The notes: generated by a model from the sequence alone, not told the origin. A DNA stretch of 7,490 nt from an uncultured Clostridia bacterium (GCA_944393165.1 CALXZF010000107.1:1-7490), one strand, 5' to 3'. Shown: positions 1 through 7,263, counted from the first letter of the stretch. Made by a program: numbers and translations.

Positions 1-674
1 ATAATTATTGGAAAGATTTTTGTGAAAACTGGCTTTTAAGTTTAGGAATGAAAAAAGAAAATATTAGATTAAGAGAACATTCAAAAGAAGAGTTGGTATT
101 TTATAGTGCTGCAACAACAGACATAGAATATGCATTCCCATTTGGTTGGGGAGAATTATGGGGATTAGCAGACAGAACCGATTATGATTTAAAACAACAT
201 ATGGAATGTTCAAAAGAGGATATGACATATTTAGATCAAGAAACTAACGAAAGATATGTGCCATACTGTATTGAACCTTCTCTTGGATGTGATAGAGTTG
301 CATTAGCATTTCTATGCAATAGCTATGATGAAGAAGAAATAGCAGAAGGAGATACAAGAACAGTTTTACATTTACATCCAGCATTAGCGCCATATAAAGT
401 AGCAGTACTTCCACTTTCAAAGAAATTAAGCGAAAAAGCAGAAGAAGTGTATAGCAAATTATCTAAAAAATTCATGTGTGATTATGATGAGGCTGGAAGT
501 ATAGGAAAAAGATATAGAAGAGAAGACGAAATAGGAACACCTTATTGTGTAACAATAGATTTTGATACATTAGAAGATGAGGCAGTAACTATTAGAGATA
601 GAGATACAATGGAGCAAGTTAGAGTAAAAATAGATGAACTTGAATCATGGATTCAAGAAAAGGTTGAGTTTTAA
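1..674 (+). CDS. glyQS: Glycyl-tRNA synthetase (dimeric type), C-terminal part, cut by window start
   Basis: This cytosolic enzyme charges tRNA-Gly with glycine. The frame is open from base 3 to the TAA ending at 674, giving 223 visible residues. The ATG at 48 is internal, because the residues before it (a WLLSLG segment running into [11 protein letters not shown]) fit the family without a break. The visible part starts late in the class II catalytic domain. It includes [17 protein letters not shown] and the motif 3 segment EPSLGCDR (visible residues about 91-98), whose Arg normally contacts ATP. From about residue 122 ([20 protein letters not shown]) it becomes the HGTP-type anticodon-binding domain and ends with the usual [21 protein letters not shown]. 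The fused single-chain form is the one found in many Gram-positive bacteria, unlike the separate GlyQ and GlyS subunits. The N-terminal half lies outside the window. No clear U-tailed terminator follows the stop. Identity is very secure. Confidence 0.95.
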   Translation, partial: NYWKDFCENWLLSLGMKKENIRLREHSKEELVFYSAATTDIEYAFPFGWGELWGLADRTDYDLKQHMECSKEDMTYLDQETNERYVPYCIEPSLGCDRVALAFLCNSYDEEEIAEGDTRTVLHLHPALAPYKVAVLPLSKKLSEKAEEVYSKLSKKFMCDYDEAGSIGKRYRREDEIGTPYCVTIDFDTLEDEAVTIRDRDTMEQVRVKIDELESWIQEKVEF

Positions 675-702
675 GCAGTTATGCTAATATATGAATAGAA
701 TA

Positions 703-745
703 AAATTCTTGGATTTTAAGGAGTGTCCCAAAAGTCCAAGAATTT
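703..745 (+). repeat. Hairpin 1 of a pair sharing one loop sequence
   Basis: Bases 703-717 pair with 731-745 over 15 positions, 14 of them Watson-Crick and one G-U (714 with 734). The loop contains AAGGAGTGTCCC (718-729), within which GGA and TCC can close a small inner stem over GTG. No T-tract follows, so it is a poor intrinsic terminator for the GlyRS gene. The same 12-base loop recurs in the next hairpin on a different stem. It may be one unit of a dispersed palindromic repeat family or part of a leader RNA; the sequence does not decide between these. Confidence 0.7.
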
Positions 746-774
746 GGACAAAAAGGAGTGTCCCTTTTGTCCAA
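744..774 (+). repeat. Hairpin 2 with the same loop, next to a ribosome binding site
   Basis: Bases 744-753 pair perfectly with 765-774 (TTGGACAAAA with TTTTGTCCAA). The loop carries the second copy of AAGGAGTGTCCC (753-764, its first base being in the stem). The right arm ends inside the purine-rich site AAGGAGGAGG (773-782) used by the next gene. The left arm overlaps the right arm of hairpin 1 by two bases. GTCCAA at 734-739 can pair alternatively with TTGGAC at 744-749, so the two hairpins and a third fold compete. Confidence 0.7.
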
Positions 775-782
775 GGAGGAGG
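773..782 (+). promoter_or_regulatory. Ribosome binding site fixing a TTG start at 791
   Basis: AAGGAGGAGG is a near-perfect anti-16S match. It lies 8 bases before an in-frame TTG at 791-793. The only other start candidate in this frame, GTG at 758, sits inside the hairpin loop with no spaced binding site. It would also add eleven residues that are just the translated hairpin and binding site. The TTG start gives a protein beginning MGNIKYILKRLKTMDKKAMF, which fits the expected N-terminus of the ATP-grasp family. Confidence 0.7.
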
Positions 783-790
783 AGAAAGCT

Positions 791-1787
791 TTGGGAAATA
801 TTAAATATATTTTAAAAAGACTAAAAACAATGGATAAAAAAGCTATGTTTGACAAAATAGATTCTATACACAAAAAAACAGGAAAATCAAAATTATTCCT
901 TTTATATGACATGCAAAAATGTGCAAGAAAATATGGTGCACGGATATATGGATTATGATTTATTTGAAATGTATAATTTGGATGCGAAACAAAGAGATAC
1001 ATATATAACTCGTGGAAGAAATAATGAAATAGTATCAAAATATAATGATAAATCATATTTTCATATTTTTGAAAATAAAGATGAGTTCAATACATTATTT
1101 AGAGATTATATAAAAAGAGATTGGATTAAAGTAAAAGGAACACCAAAAGATAGTGTGATTGCTTTTATGGAAAGACATAATGAGTTCATGGCAAAGCCAA
1201 TTGACGGTGGATGTGGTCATGGAATAGAAAAAATTAATGTTAATGATTATAAATCATTAGATGAAGTATATAATAAATTAGCAGAGGGGAATAATAACTT
1301 TGAACTAGAAGAAGTTATAAAACAACATCCAGCAGTTAGCAATATATACCCTGATGCCATAAATACTGTAAGAGTTGTTACAATATTAAAAGACGGTGTA
1401 CCACATGTTATATGTGCGTATTTTAGAATAGGAAATGGCAAATTTGTAGATAACTTTAATAATGGTGGAATGGTTGCTCCAGTAAATGAAGTTACAGGAG
1501 AAGTAATGGATAGAGCTATAGACAAAAAGAAAAATTTATATGAGACTCATCCGCAAACAGGAGCAAAAATAAAAGGCTTCAAATTCCCAGATTGGGATAA
1601 AGCAATAAATATGTGTAAAGAGGCTGCAAAAGTGGTGCCTCAAATGAGATACATTGGTTGGGATGTGTGCTTTACACCAGACGGACCAATTTTTGTTGAA
1701 GGAAATGAATTCCCGGGACATGATATTTATCAACTTCCAGAACATACACCAAATAAAATAGGCATGATGCCTAAGTTTAACATATAA
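791..1787 (+). pseudogene. Sugar-transfer-associated ATP-grasp protein, broken by a +1 frameshift
   Basis: ATP-grasp enzymes use ATP to join a carboxylate to an amine or thiol through an acyl phosphate. This branch (from memory, the ATPgrasp_ST family, often near polysaccharide genes) has no firmly known substrate. The first 50 residues are read from TTG 791 and end KCARKYGA. The same frame then hits TGA at 956-958. The protein continues one base later as GYMDYDLFEMYNLD and runs to TAA at 1787. Dropping C941 gives one 331-residue protein. In that numbering, ATP-site features are AKP with Lys135, the glycine loop GGCGHG (139-144), EEVI at about 174, NTVRVVT (191-197), and the metal-binding set Asp291 (GWD), Glu303 and Asn305 (VEGNEFPG). 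All are intact. The second part has no good start or binding site of its own: ATGs at 906 and 948 lack purine-rich sites. The break is either a real mutation or a one-base sequence error; intact downstream motifs favour a recent event or an error. Confidence 0.85.
938..944 (+). other. Frameshift point (extra C at 941)
   Basis: The sequence reads GGT GCA C GGA TAT ATG GAT. Without C941 the protein reads GAGYMDYDL, joining two parts that are each clearly from the same family. As read, the upstream frame gives GARIYGL and stops at 958. I see no slippery heptamer, stimulatory hairpin or internal binding site that would suggest programmed frameshifting. Confidence 0.8.
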
Positions 1788-1823
1788 TAGAACAACAGAT
1801 AGAATAATAAAGATAACAATATT

Positions 1824-1852
1824 TTTACATATGAGATACTTAAAAGCAGAAT
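1824..1852 (+). promoter_or_regulatory. Possible weak promoter before the flippase gene
   Basis: TTTACA (1824-1829), a 17-base spacer and CAGAAT (1847-1852) resemble a vegetative sigma factor site, 5/6 and 4/6 matches. The 98-base gap between the ATP-grasp stop and the flippase start shows no terminator hairpin, so read-through from upstream is equally possible. In such AT-rich DNA matches of this quality arise easily by chance. Confidence 0.25.
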
Positions 1853-1885
1853 AAAATTATATTTGAGAATTATTAGGAGAAAAAA

Positions 1886-3544
1886 TTGAGAGGAAAAAGA
1901 TTAAAGAAAACAGCTAATTCTTTTATGAAAAATGTTGTGATTTTAATATTTTCGCAACTTTTAATAAAAGTTTTAGGTTTAGTATATAAATTAGTCATAA
2001 CAAACATACCAGGATTTGGAGATACGGGACTTGGCTATTATTCAGCAGGATATCAAATATATGCATTGTTACTTACACTTTCATCAATAGGAATACCTAG
2101 CGTAATATCTAAACTTGTGTCTGAAAGAATTGCAATAGGAGATACAAAAGGTGCACAAAGAATATTTAAAATTGCTTTCAAATTCTTTACAACCGTTGGA
2201 CTAGTATTATCATTAGGGTTATTCTTTGGAGCAGATTTCATCGCTACAAACATATTAAATGTACCAGATGTAGCATATGTAATGAAAGTATTATCTCCTG
2301 CAATAGTTTTTGTTGCAATGTCAGCAGTTTATAGAGGATATTTCTCTGGCCAACAAAATATGAAGCCAACAAGTGTGTCTCAAACATTAGAACAATTTTT
2401 AAATTGTGTATTATCAATAACATTTGTATATGCATGTGTTGGAAAAGATACATATATAATGGCAGCAGCAGGTAACCTTTCTACAACATGTGCAATAGTA
2501 ATAACATTTGTATATTTATTAATGTATTATAAACATAATAAACTAGAAACAAGAGAATCTATTGATTCACCAGAAAGAAAGAAATCAAACAAAGAGTTAT
2601 TAAAAACAATATTAGGAATATCAATTCCAATCACAGTAAGTTCGCTTATTTCAGTAATTAGTGGAGTTATAGATACAGCAACAGTAAGTAACTGTATACA
2701 AATAGCATATGAAGCTCCAAATATGACAAAAGAAGCATTAGAAGCTTTAGCAATGGAAAGTACAGGAATATTATCTAAGGTAGACACCCTAGTAAGTTTC
2801 CCACTTGCGATAAACCTTGCTTTCTCAACAGCACTAGTACCGGCTGTATCAGAATCTTTGGCAGTAAAAGATAAAAAGTCAGCCTCTAGAAGATTATCAT
2901 TTTCATTCTTTGCATCTTTAATAATTATTTTGCCATGTTCACTTGGATTTATTGCGCTTGCTGAACCAATTCTAAGAATGTTATATCCTACTGCATCAAA
3001 TGGAGCGGGAGTATTTATGATTGCATCTGTTACAATGATTTTAACAGCTCTTTCACAAACGCTTACAGGAGGACTTTATGGTGTAAATCAATCAAAAATA
3101 CCAGCAATAGCTGCAGGACTTGGAGCAGTTATAAAATTCATACTAAATATGATATTAATAAGTAACCCAAATATTGGTATATATGGTGCTACAATTAGCT
3201 CATTTGTTTATGCATTAATAGTATTCTTTATAACATATAAGGTAATGAATAGATGTGTAAATATGCATATAAAATTCAAGAAACATATAATAAAACCAGT
3301 AATATCAGCAGTAGGAATGGGAGTAATAGTATTTATAGCACATAAATTGTTAAGTATGGTATTAGGAAACACAGTAAGCACAATTATTGCAATTATACTT
3401 GGAGCAATTTCATATTGTATATTTATACTATTAACAAAAGCACTTACAAAGGACGATATATTAATGATTCCTTATGGAACTAAAATTTATAATATTTTAT
3501 TAAAATTTGGAATATACAAAGAAGAAAGGGAGCCACTTAAGTGA
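1886..3544 (+). CDS. MurJ/YtgP/SpoVB-like lipid-linked glycan flippase
   Basis: This is an integral membrane protein of the MOP/MATE superfamily, expected to flip lipid-linked oligosaccharide (lipid II or another undecaprenyl-linked sugar) across the cytoplasmic membrane. Its 552 residues contain about 14 hydrophobic segments: roughly 16-38, 52-77, 93-118, 130-150, 166-184, 190-214, 240-266, 303-326, 338-362, 374-398, 405-425, 428-450, 464-485 and 492-515. Family hallmarks are SSIGIPSVISKLVSE, YRGYFSGQQNMKPTSVSQTLEQ and GVNQSKIPAIAAGLGAVIKF, which resemble Bacillus YtgP more than a dedicated Wzx. I chose TTG 1886 because AGGAG (1875-1879) lies 6 bases upstream; the next ATG, at 1925, would cut close to the first helix. 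The last codons overlap the next gene by 4 bp. It could be the MurJ of this organism or a sporulation or surface-polysaccharide paralogue; substrate cannot be read from sequence. Confidence 0.88.
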   Translation: MRGKRLKKTANSFMKNVVILIFSQLLIKVLGLVYKLVITNIPGFGDTGLGYYSAGYQIYALLLTLSSIGIPSVISKLVSERIAIGDTKGAQRIFKIAFKFFTTVGLVLSLGLFFGADFIATNILNVPDVAYVMKVLSPAIVFVAMSAVYRGYFSGQQNMKPTSVSQTLEQFLNCVLSITFVYACVGKDTYIMAAAGNLSTTCAIVITFVYLLMYYKHNKLETRESIDSPERKKSNKELLKTILGISIPITVSSLISVISGVIDTATVSNCIQIAYEAPNMTKEALEALAMESTGILSKVDTLVSFPLAINLAFSTALVPAVSESLAVKDKKSASRRLSFSFFASLIIILPCSLGFIALAEPILRMLYPTASNGAGVFMIASVTMILTALSQTLTGGLYGVNQSKIPAIAAGLGAVIKFILNMILISNPNIGIYGATISSFVYALIVFFITYKVMNRCVNMHIKFKKHIIKPVISAVGMGVIVFIAHKLLSMVLGNTVSTIIAIILGAISYCIFILLTKALTKDDILMIPYGTKIYNILLKFGIYKEEREPLK

Positions 3545-3813
3545 AATATTTTATAATATACCTTATTGTAATAAATTTAATAGCATTTTTAACAATGTAT
3601 ATAGATAAAAGAAAAGCCAAATATGGAAGGTGGAGAATTCCAGAGCAGACTCTATTTATTTTAGCATTAATAGGAGGAAGTATTGGCTCTATTGCAGGAA
3701 TGTATACTTTTAGACATAAAACAAAGAAATTAAGATTTTCTGTTGGCTTTCCAGTAATATTAATATTGCAAATTATTCTTTTAGTTTCTATATGGAATGA
3801 TTTTATAAGATAG
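3541..3813 (+). CDS. DUF1294 family small membrane protein
   Basis: This 90-residue protein has three predicted membrane segments (about 4-20, 37-58 and 70-86). It carries the conserved DUF1294 pattern: DKRKAKYGRWRIPE (22-35), then LIGGSIGSIAGMYTFRHKTKK (43-63), then a short FSVGFPVIL stretch. No function is established for the family to my knowledge. The start is GTG at 3541, inside the overlap GTGA with the flippase stop. AAGGGAG (3526-3532) sits 8 bases before it, inside the end of the flippase gene. That arrangement points to translational coupling and one mRNA. An intrinsic terminator begins 14 bases after the stop, so this is the last gene of the unit. Confidence 0.85.
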   Translation: MKYFIIYLIVINLIAFLTMYIDKRKAKYGRWRIPEQTLFILALIGGSIGSIAGMYTFRHKTKKLRFSVGFPVILILQIILLVSIWNDFIR

Positions 3814-3824
3814 ATTACATAAAA

Positions 3825-3853
3825 TTGACTAATCCTCATAAAAATGGTAAAAT
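3825..3853 (+). promoter_or_regulatory. Strong promoter for the 3904 gene, embedded in the preceding terminator
   Basis: TTGACT (3825-3830), exactly 17 bases, then TAAAAT (3848-3853) preceded by TGG, which forms an extended -10. Both hexamers match the vegetative consensus at 5 of 6 positions. The -35 overlaps the left arm of the terminator and the -10 lies in its loop. Transcription should begin near 3860, so the new RNA lacks the left arm and cannot form the terminator. The leader would be about 44 bases. Confidence 0.65.
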
Positions 3854-3882
3854 AAATTTATGGGATTAGTTCTTTTTTGTTT
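3828..3882 (+). terminator. Intrinsic terminator after the DUF1294 gene
   Basis: ACTAATCC (3828-3835) pairs with GGATTAGT (3863-3870). After a one-base bulge (T3836), CATA (3837-3840) pairs with TATG (3859-3862). A T-rich run (TCTTTTTTGTTT, 3871-3882) follows at once. The loop of about 18 bases is long for a terminator because it holds the -10 of the next gene's promoter. Confidence 0.8.
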
Positions 3883-3903
3883 AAGATTAAGGGAGGATAC
3901 ATT

Positions 3904-4377
3904 ATGAAACAACTAAGCGAAATTTTAACCAATTTATCATTAAAAAAGAGTCGTCGGCATTATGATGACATTGTAGGTGCTCAGTCTACAAAAATTTGTC
4001 GAAATATTCGGCGAAGAATAAGAAAGCTGATTGTGCCCAAAGGTTTTATGTTTTATGTAGTAATCAAAATCTATAAAGATGATTGCTATATTGAATTTCT
4101 AACTAGCTGTGAATATCAATATATATGTCCCGACGGAACAGTATATGATAGCATAGACAACAGCAGTATAGAAGAGAATTTTACTAGAGGAGAAAATCTA
4201 AAACTTGATGTTGACAAATATAAAATGTCTTCAATAATCAAGCATGATATTATCCAAAAAGTAGAGCAATATTTTGAAAAATATGAAACAAAAATAATGC
4301 CAGAGCAAATCAACTATTTTACAGAATTTGGTGAAGAATTTGACTGTGGAACAGTTATTAAATTCATAGTGAATTAA
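3904..4377 (+). CDS. Unrecognised 157-residue protein
   Basis: I do not recognise this protein. ATG 3904 is chosen because GGGAGGA (3891-3897) lies 6 bases upstream; an in-frame TTG at 3877 sits in the terminator T-tract. The product has no signal peptide and no convincing membrane helix, so it is probably cytosolic. A basic stretch at residues 33-47 (RNIRRRIRKLIVPKG) is followed by alternating hydrophobic residues (FMFYVVIKIY, CYIEFL) that suggest beta strands. An acidic middle, a helical segment at about 109-130 (IIKHDIIQKVEQYFEKYETK) and a final strand GTVIKFIVN complete it. Cysteines occur at 32, 61, 69, 75 and 148 without a clear metal motif. Five of its eight Arg codons are CGN, including two CGG and two CGA. 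Neighbouring genes use mostly AGA with some CGT, a mild hint of different origin. It is bounded by terminators on both sides, so it is probably transcribed alone. Confidence 0.8.
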   Translation: MKQLSEILTNLSLKKSRRHYDDIVGAQSTKICRNIRRRIRKLIVPKGFMFYVVIKIYKDDCYIEFLTSCEYQYICPDGTVYDSIDNSSIEENFTRGENLKLDVDKYKMSSIIKHDIIQKVEQYFEKYETKIMPEQINYFTEFGEEFDCGTVIKFIVN

Positions 4378-4384
4378 TCCTTAT

Positions 4385-4430
4385 AAGATAGGTTCAAACA
4401 ATTGTGCCTATCTTTTTATTTTTTTATTTT
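4385..4430 (+). terminator. Intrinsic terminator after the 3904 gene
   Basis: AAGATAGG (4385-4392) pairs perfectly with CCTATCTT (4407-4414). Inside the loop, CAA (4395-4397) and TTG (4402-4404) can form a further short stem. The run TCTTTTTATTTTTTTATTTT follows. It begins 7 bases after the stop codon. Confidence 0.85.
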
Positions 4431-4437
4431 ATATATA

Positions 4438-4466
4438 TTTACTTTTTCAAAACTTATCTATATAAT
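4438..4466 (+). promoter_or_regulatory. Promoter for the PPDK gene
   Basis: TTTACT (4438-4443), a 17-base spacer and a perfect TATAAT (4461-4466) lie just after the preceding terminator. Transcription would start near 4473, leaving an AT-rich leader of about 120 bases before the PPDK start at 4595. I see no strong hairpin, riboswitch-like core or attenuator in that leader. Confidence 0.55.
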
Positions 4467-4594
4467 ATTTAAAGAAAAAATACAAAAGCTGTATAAAAAA
4501 CATTAGATTAGCAAAAGATATTATAGTAAGAATTTAGATAAACTTTTAAATTATGGAAAACTAGATTCAAGCTATGGAAAGGAACGAGGTTAAT

Positions 4595-7222
4595 ATGGAT
4601 AAAAAGTATGTGTATTTATTTAAAGAAGGTAATGCAGAAATGCGTGAATTACTTGGAGGAAAGGGCGCTAACTTAGCCGAGATGACTAATTTAGGACTTC
4701 CAATTCCACAAGGTTTCACAATTACTACTGAAGCATGCATAGAATATTATAACAACGAAGAAAAAATATCTGCAACTATTAAGGCGCAAATTTTTAATAG
4801 TTTAAGAGAATTAGAGAAAATAACTGGAAAGAAATTTGGTAATCCTGAAAACCCACTTTTATTATCAGTTCGTTCAGGAGCTAGAGCATCTATGCCTGGA
4901 ATGATGGATACAATTTTAAATCTTGGACTAAATAATGAAGTGGTTAAAGAAATGGCAAAAAAGAACGAAAGATTTGCATATGATAGCTACAGAAGATTTA
5001 TTCAAATGTATAGTGATGTTGTAATGGAAATACCAAAAAATTTATTTGAAAACGCAATAGATGAGATGAAACAAGAAAAAGGTGTAAAACTAGATACAGA
5101 ACTAGATAGCAATGATTTGAAAAAATTAGTAGAAATATTTAAGAAAATATATAAAAAAGAGCATGGAAAAGAATTTCCAACCAATCCAGAAGAGCAACTA
5201 ATAAATGCAGTAACTGCAGTATTTCGTTCATGGAATAATCCAAGAGCTATAACATATAGAAGATTAAATGATATTCCAAGCAGTTGGGGAACTGCAGTAA
5301 ATGTTCAAGAAATGGTATTCGGCAATATGGGAGAAGACTGTGGAACAGGTGTTGCATTTTCGCGTAACCCGGCAACTGGGGAAAATAAAATTTTTGGAGA
5401 ATATTTAATGAACGCACAAGGAGAAGATGTTGTTGCAGGTATTCGTACACCACAACCAATAGAAACTCTGCAAGACACCGATATGGAAGCATATCAAGAT
5501 TTTGTAATGTATGCAACAAAATTAGAGAAACATTACAAAGATATGCAAGATATGGAATTTACAATTGAAAATGGAAAATTATATATTCTTCAAACTAGAA
5601 ATGGAAAGAGAACCGCAACAGCAGCACTTCAAATAGCTGTAGATATGGTAAATGAAGGATTAATAACAGAAAAAGAAGCAGTTTTAAGAGTTGAGCCAAA
5701 TCAATTAGACCAATTATTACATCCAAATTTTGACCAGAAAAAATTAAAAGCTGCCAAGCCAATTGCACAAGGACTAGCAGCATCACCAGGAGCAGCTACA
5801 GGTAAGGTTGTATTTACCGCAGAAGAAGCGTTAGAAAAACATAAAAATGGAGAAAAAGATTTAATATTAGTAAGACTTGAAACATCTCCAGAAGATATAG
5901 ACGGAATGCATGTATGCCATGGAATACTTACTGTAAGAGGTGGTATGACATCACATGCAGCAGTTGTGGCTCGTGGCATGGGAACTTGCTGTGTATCTGG
6001 ATGTTCAGCTATTTCTGTAAATGAAGGAGATAAAACATTTACCGTAAATGGAAACACTTACCATGAAGGAGATTGGATTTCATTAGACGGAAGTACAGGA
6101 AATGTATATGGAGAAAAAATAGATACAGTTACGGCTCAAGTTACAGGCAATTTTGCTAAATTCATGGAATGGGCAGATAGATACAGACAAATGGAAGTAA
6201 GAACTAATGCAGATACTCCAAATGACGCAAAACAAGCATATGAATTTGGAGCACAAGGAATAGGTTTATGTAGAACAGAGCATATGTTCTTTGCTCCAGA
6301 AAGAATTGCAGCAATAAGAGAAATGATAGTATCTAAAACAAAAGAGCAAAGAGAAAAAGCTTTAGACAAAATACTTCCAATGCAAAGAGGAGATTTTGAA
6401 GGCTTATTTAGAGAGATGAAGGGATTGCCAGTAACAATAAGATTATTGGATCCACCATTACATGAATTTTTACCACACACAGATGAAGAAATAGCAGAGC
6501 TTGCTAAAGACATGAATATGACATTTAAAGAACTAAAAGATGTTGTGGTAAGCTTGCATGAATTTAACCCAATGATGGGGCATAGAGGCTGTAGGCTAGA
6601 TGTAACTTATCCAGAAATTGGTGTAATGCAAACAAAAGCAATAATAGGAGCAGCAATAAATGTAAAGAATGAAGGAATTCAAGTAAAACCAGAAATAATG
6701 ATACCTCTTGTTGGAGATTATAAAGAGCTTGTATATGTAAAAAATATTATTACAGAAACTGCAGATAAAATGCTTGAAGAAGCTGGCGTGGATATTAAAT
6801 ATATGGTTGGAACAATGATAGAAATACCTAGGGCTACACTTATTGCGGACAAGATTGCACAAGAAGCAGAATTTTTCTCATTTGGTACAAATGACTTAAC
6901 TCAAATGACATTTGGATTTAGTCGTGATGATGCAGGAAAATTCTTGGGAGAATATTATTCTAAAAACATTTATGACTTTGATCCATTTGCAAGAATAGAT
7001 GAAGAAGGAGTAGGAAAGCTAGTAGAGCATGCTGTAAAATTAGGAAAACAAACAAGACCAGACATTGAACTTGGAATTTGTGGAGAACATGGAGGTAACC
7101 CACCAACAGTAGAGTATTGTCATAGAATAGGGTTAACATATGTGTCTTGTTCACCATTTAGAGTTCCAATAGCACGCTTGGCAGCAGCACAAGCAGCAAT
7201 TAAATATCCAAGAACTATCTAG
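4595..7222 (+). CDS. ppdK: Pyruvate phosphate dikinase
   Basis: This cytosolic enzyme interconverts pyruvate, ATP and phosphate with phosphoenolpyruvate, AMP and diphosphate. In many anaerobes it works in the PEP-to-pyruvate direction as a PPi-linked replacement or partner of pyruvate kinase. The 875 residues match the known clostridial enzyme length (874 in C. symbiosum, from memory). An N-terminal nucleotide-binding domain (about 1-340) has GGKGANLAEM (21-30), SVRSGARASMPG with Arg93, and LQTRNGKR with Arg335. The phosphohistidine domain (about 385-510) has GGMTSHAAVVARG, with catalytic His454 and Thr452, the residue that regulatory kinases of the PDRP type phosphorylate in this family. The C-terminal PEP/pyruvate barrel has GLCRTEHMFF, MMGHRGCRL, FGTNDLTQMTFGFSRDD and ICGEHGG with catalytic Cys829. 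All key residues are present. An in-frame ATG at 4574 is less likely because its extra seven codons cover the ribosome binding site GGAACGAGG (4581-4589). A promoter and terminators on both sides indicate a single-gene unit. Confidence 0.97.
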   Translation: MDKKYVYLFKEGNAEMRELLGGKGANLAEMTNLGLPIPQGFTITTEACIEYYNNEEKISATIKAQIFNSLRELEKITGKKFGNPENPLLLSVRSGARASMPGMMDTILNLGLNNEVVKEMAKKNERFAYDSYRRFIQMYSDVVMEIPKNLFENAIDEMKQEKGVKLDTELDSNDLKKLVEIFKKIYKKEHGKEFPTNPEEQLINAVTAVFRSWNNPRAITYRRLNDIPSSWGTAVNVQEMVFGNMGEDCGTGVAFSRNPATGENKIFGEYLMNAQGEDVVAGIRTPQPIETLQDTDMEAYQDFVMYATKLEKHYKDMQDMEFTIENGKLYILQTRNGKRTATAALQIAVDMVNEGLITEKEAVLRVEPNQLDQLLHPNFDQKKLKAAKPIAQGLAASPGAATGKVVFTAEEALEKHKNGEKDLILVRLETSPEDIDGMHVCHGILTVRGGMTSHAAVVARGMGTCCVSGCSAISVNEGDKTFTVNGNTYHEGDWISLDGSTGNVYGEKIDTVTAQVTGNFAKFMEWADRYRQMEVRTNADTPNDAKQAYEFGAQGIGLCRTEHMFFAPERIAAIREMIVSKTKEQREKALDKILPMQRGDFEGLFREMKGLPVTIRLLDPPLHEFLPHTDEEIAELAKDMNMTFKELKDVVVSLHEFNPMMGHRGCRLDVTYPEIGVMQTKAIIGAAINVKNEGIQVKPEIMIPLVGDYKELVYVKNIITETADKMLEEAGVDIKYMVGTMIEIPRATLIADKIAQEAEFFSFGTNDLTQMTFGFSRDDAGKFLGEYYSKNIYDFDPFARIDEEGVGKLVEHAVKLGKQTRPDIELGICGEHGGNPPTVEYCHRIGLTYVSCSPFRVPIARLAAAQAAIKYPRTI

Positions 7223-7226
7223 GAGC

Positions 7227-7263
7227 AAATAAACGAAGTCTAGAATTAGACTTCGTTTATTTT
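7227..7263 (+). terminator. Intrinsic terminator after PPDK
   Basis: A perfect 16-bp stem (7227-7242 with 7247-7262) closes over the tetraloop GAAT, starting 4 bases after the PPDK stop. The T-rich tail is mostly within the right arm (GTTTATTTT). The A-rich left arm gives a similar T-rich end on the other strand, so it could also work in reverse. Confidence 0.85.

Noticed and set aside
703..774. Terminator of the GlyRS gene or a T-box leader
   Set aside because: Neither hairpin is followed by a T-run, and the conserved T-box sequence (AGGGTGG type) is absent.
758..790. GTG at 758 as the start of the ATP-grasp gene
   Set aside because: It lies in the hairpin loop, has no spaced ribosome binding site, and would translate the hairpin arm and the real binding site as protein.
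935..950. Programmed ribosomal frameshift in the ATP-grasp gene
   Set aside because: No slippery heptamer, internal ribosome-binding-like stimulator or downstream hairpin is visible, and this family is not known to use recoding.
679..1056. Minus-strand open frame of 125 codons
   Set aside because: It overlaps the well-supported ATP-grasp N-terminus, has no recognisable domain, and its composition (Phe, Ile, Tyr, His rich) is that of an antisense shadow of AT-rich coding DNA.
4574..4594. ATG at 4574 as the PPDK start
   Set aside because: The seven added codons cover the GGAACGAGG binding site, and the family N-terminus fits the ATG at 4595.
5701..6513. Two minus-strand open frames of over 100 codons inside PPDK
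   Set aside because: PPDK is intact and strongly conserved here, and the antisense frames show no domain or ribosome binding site.
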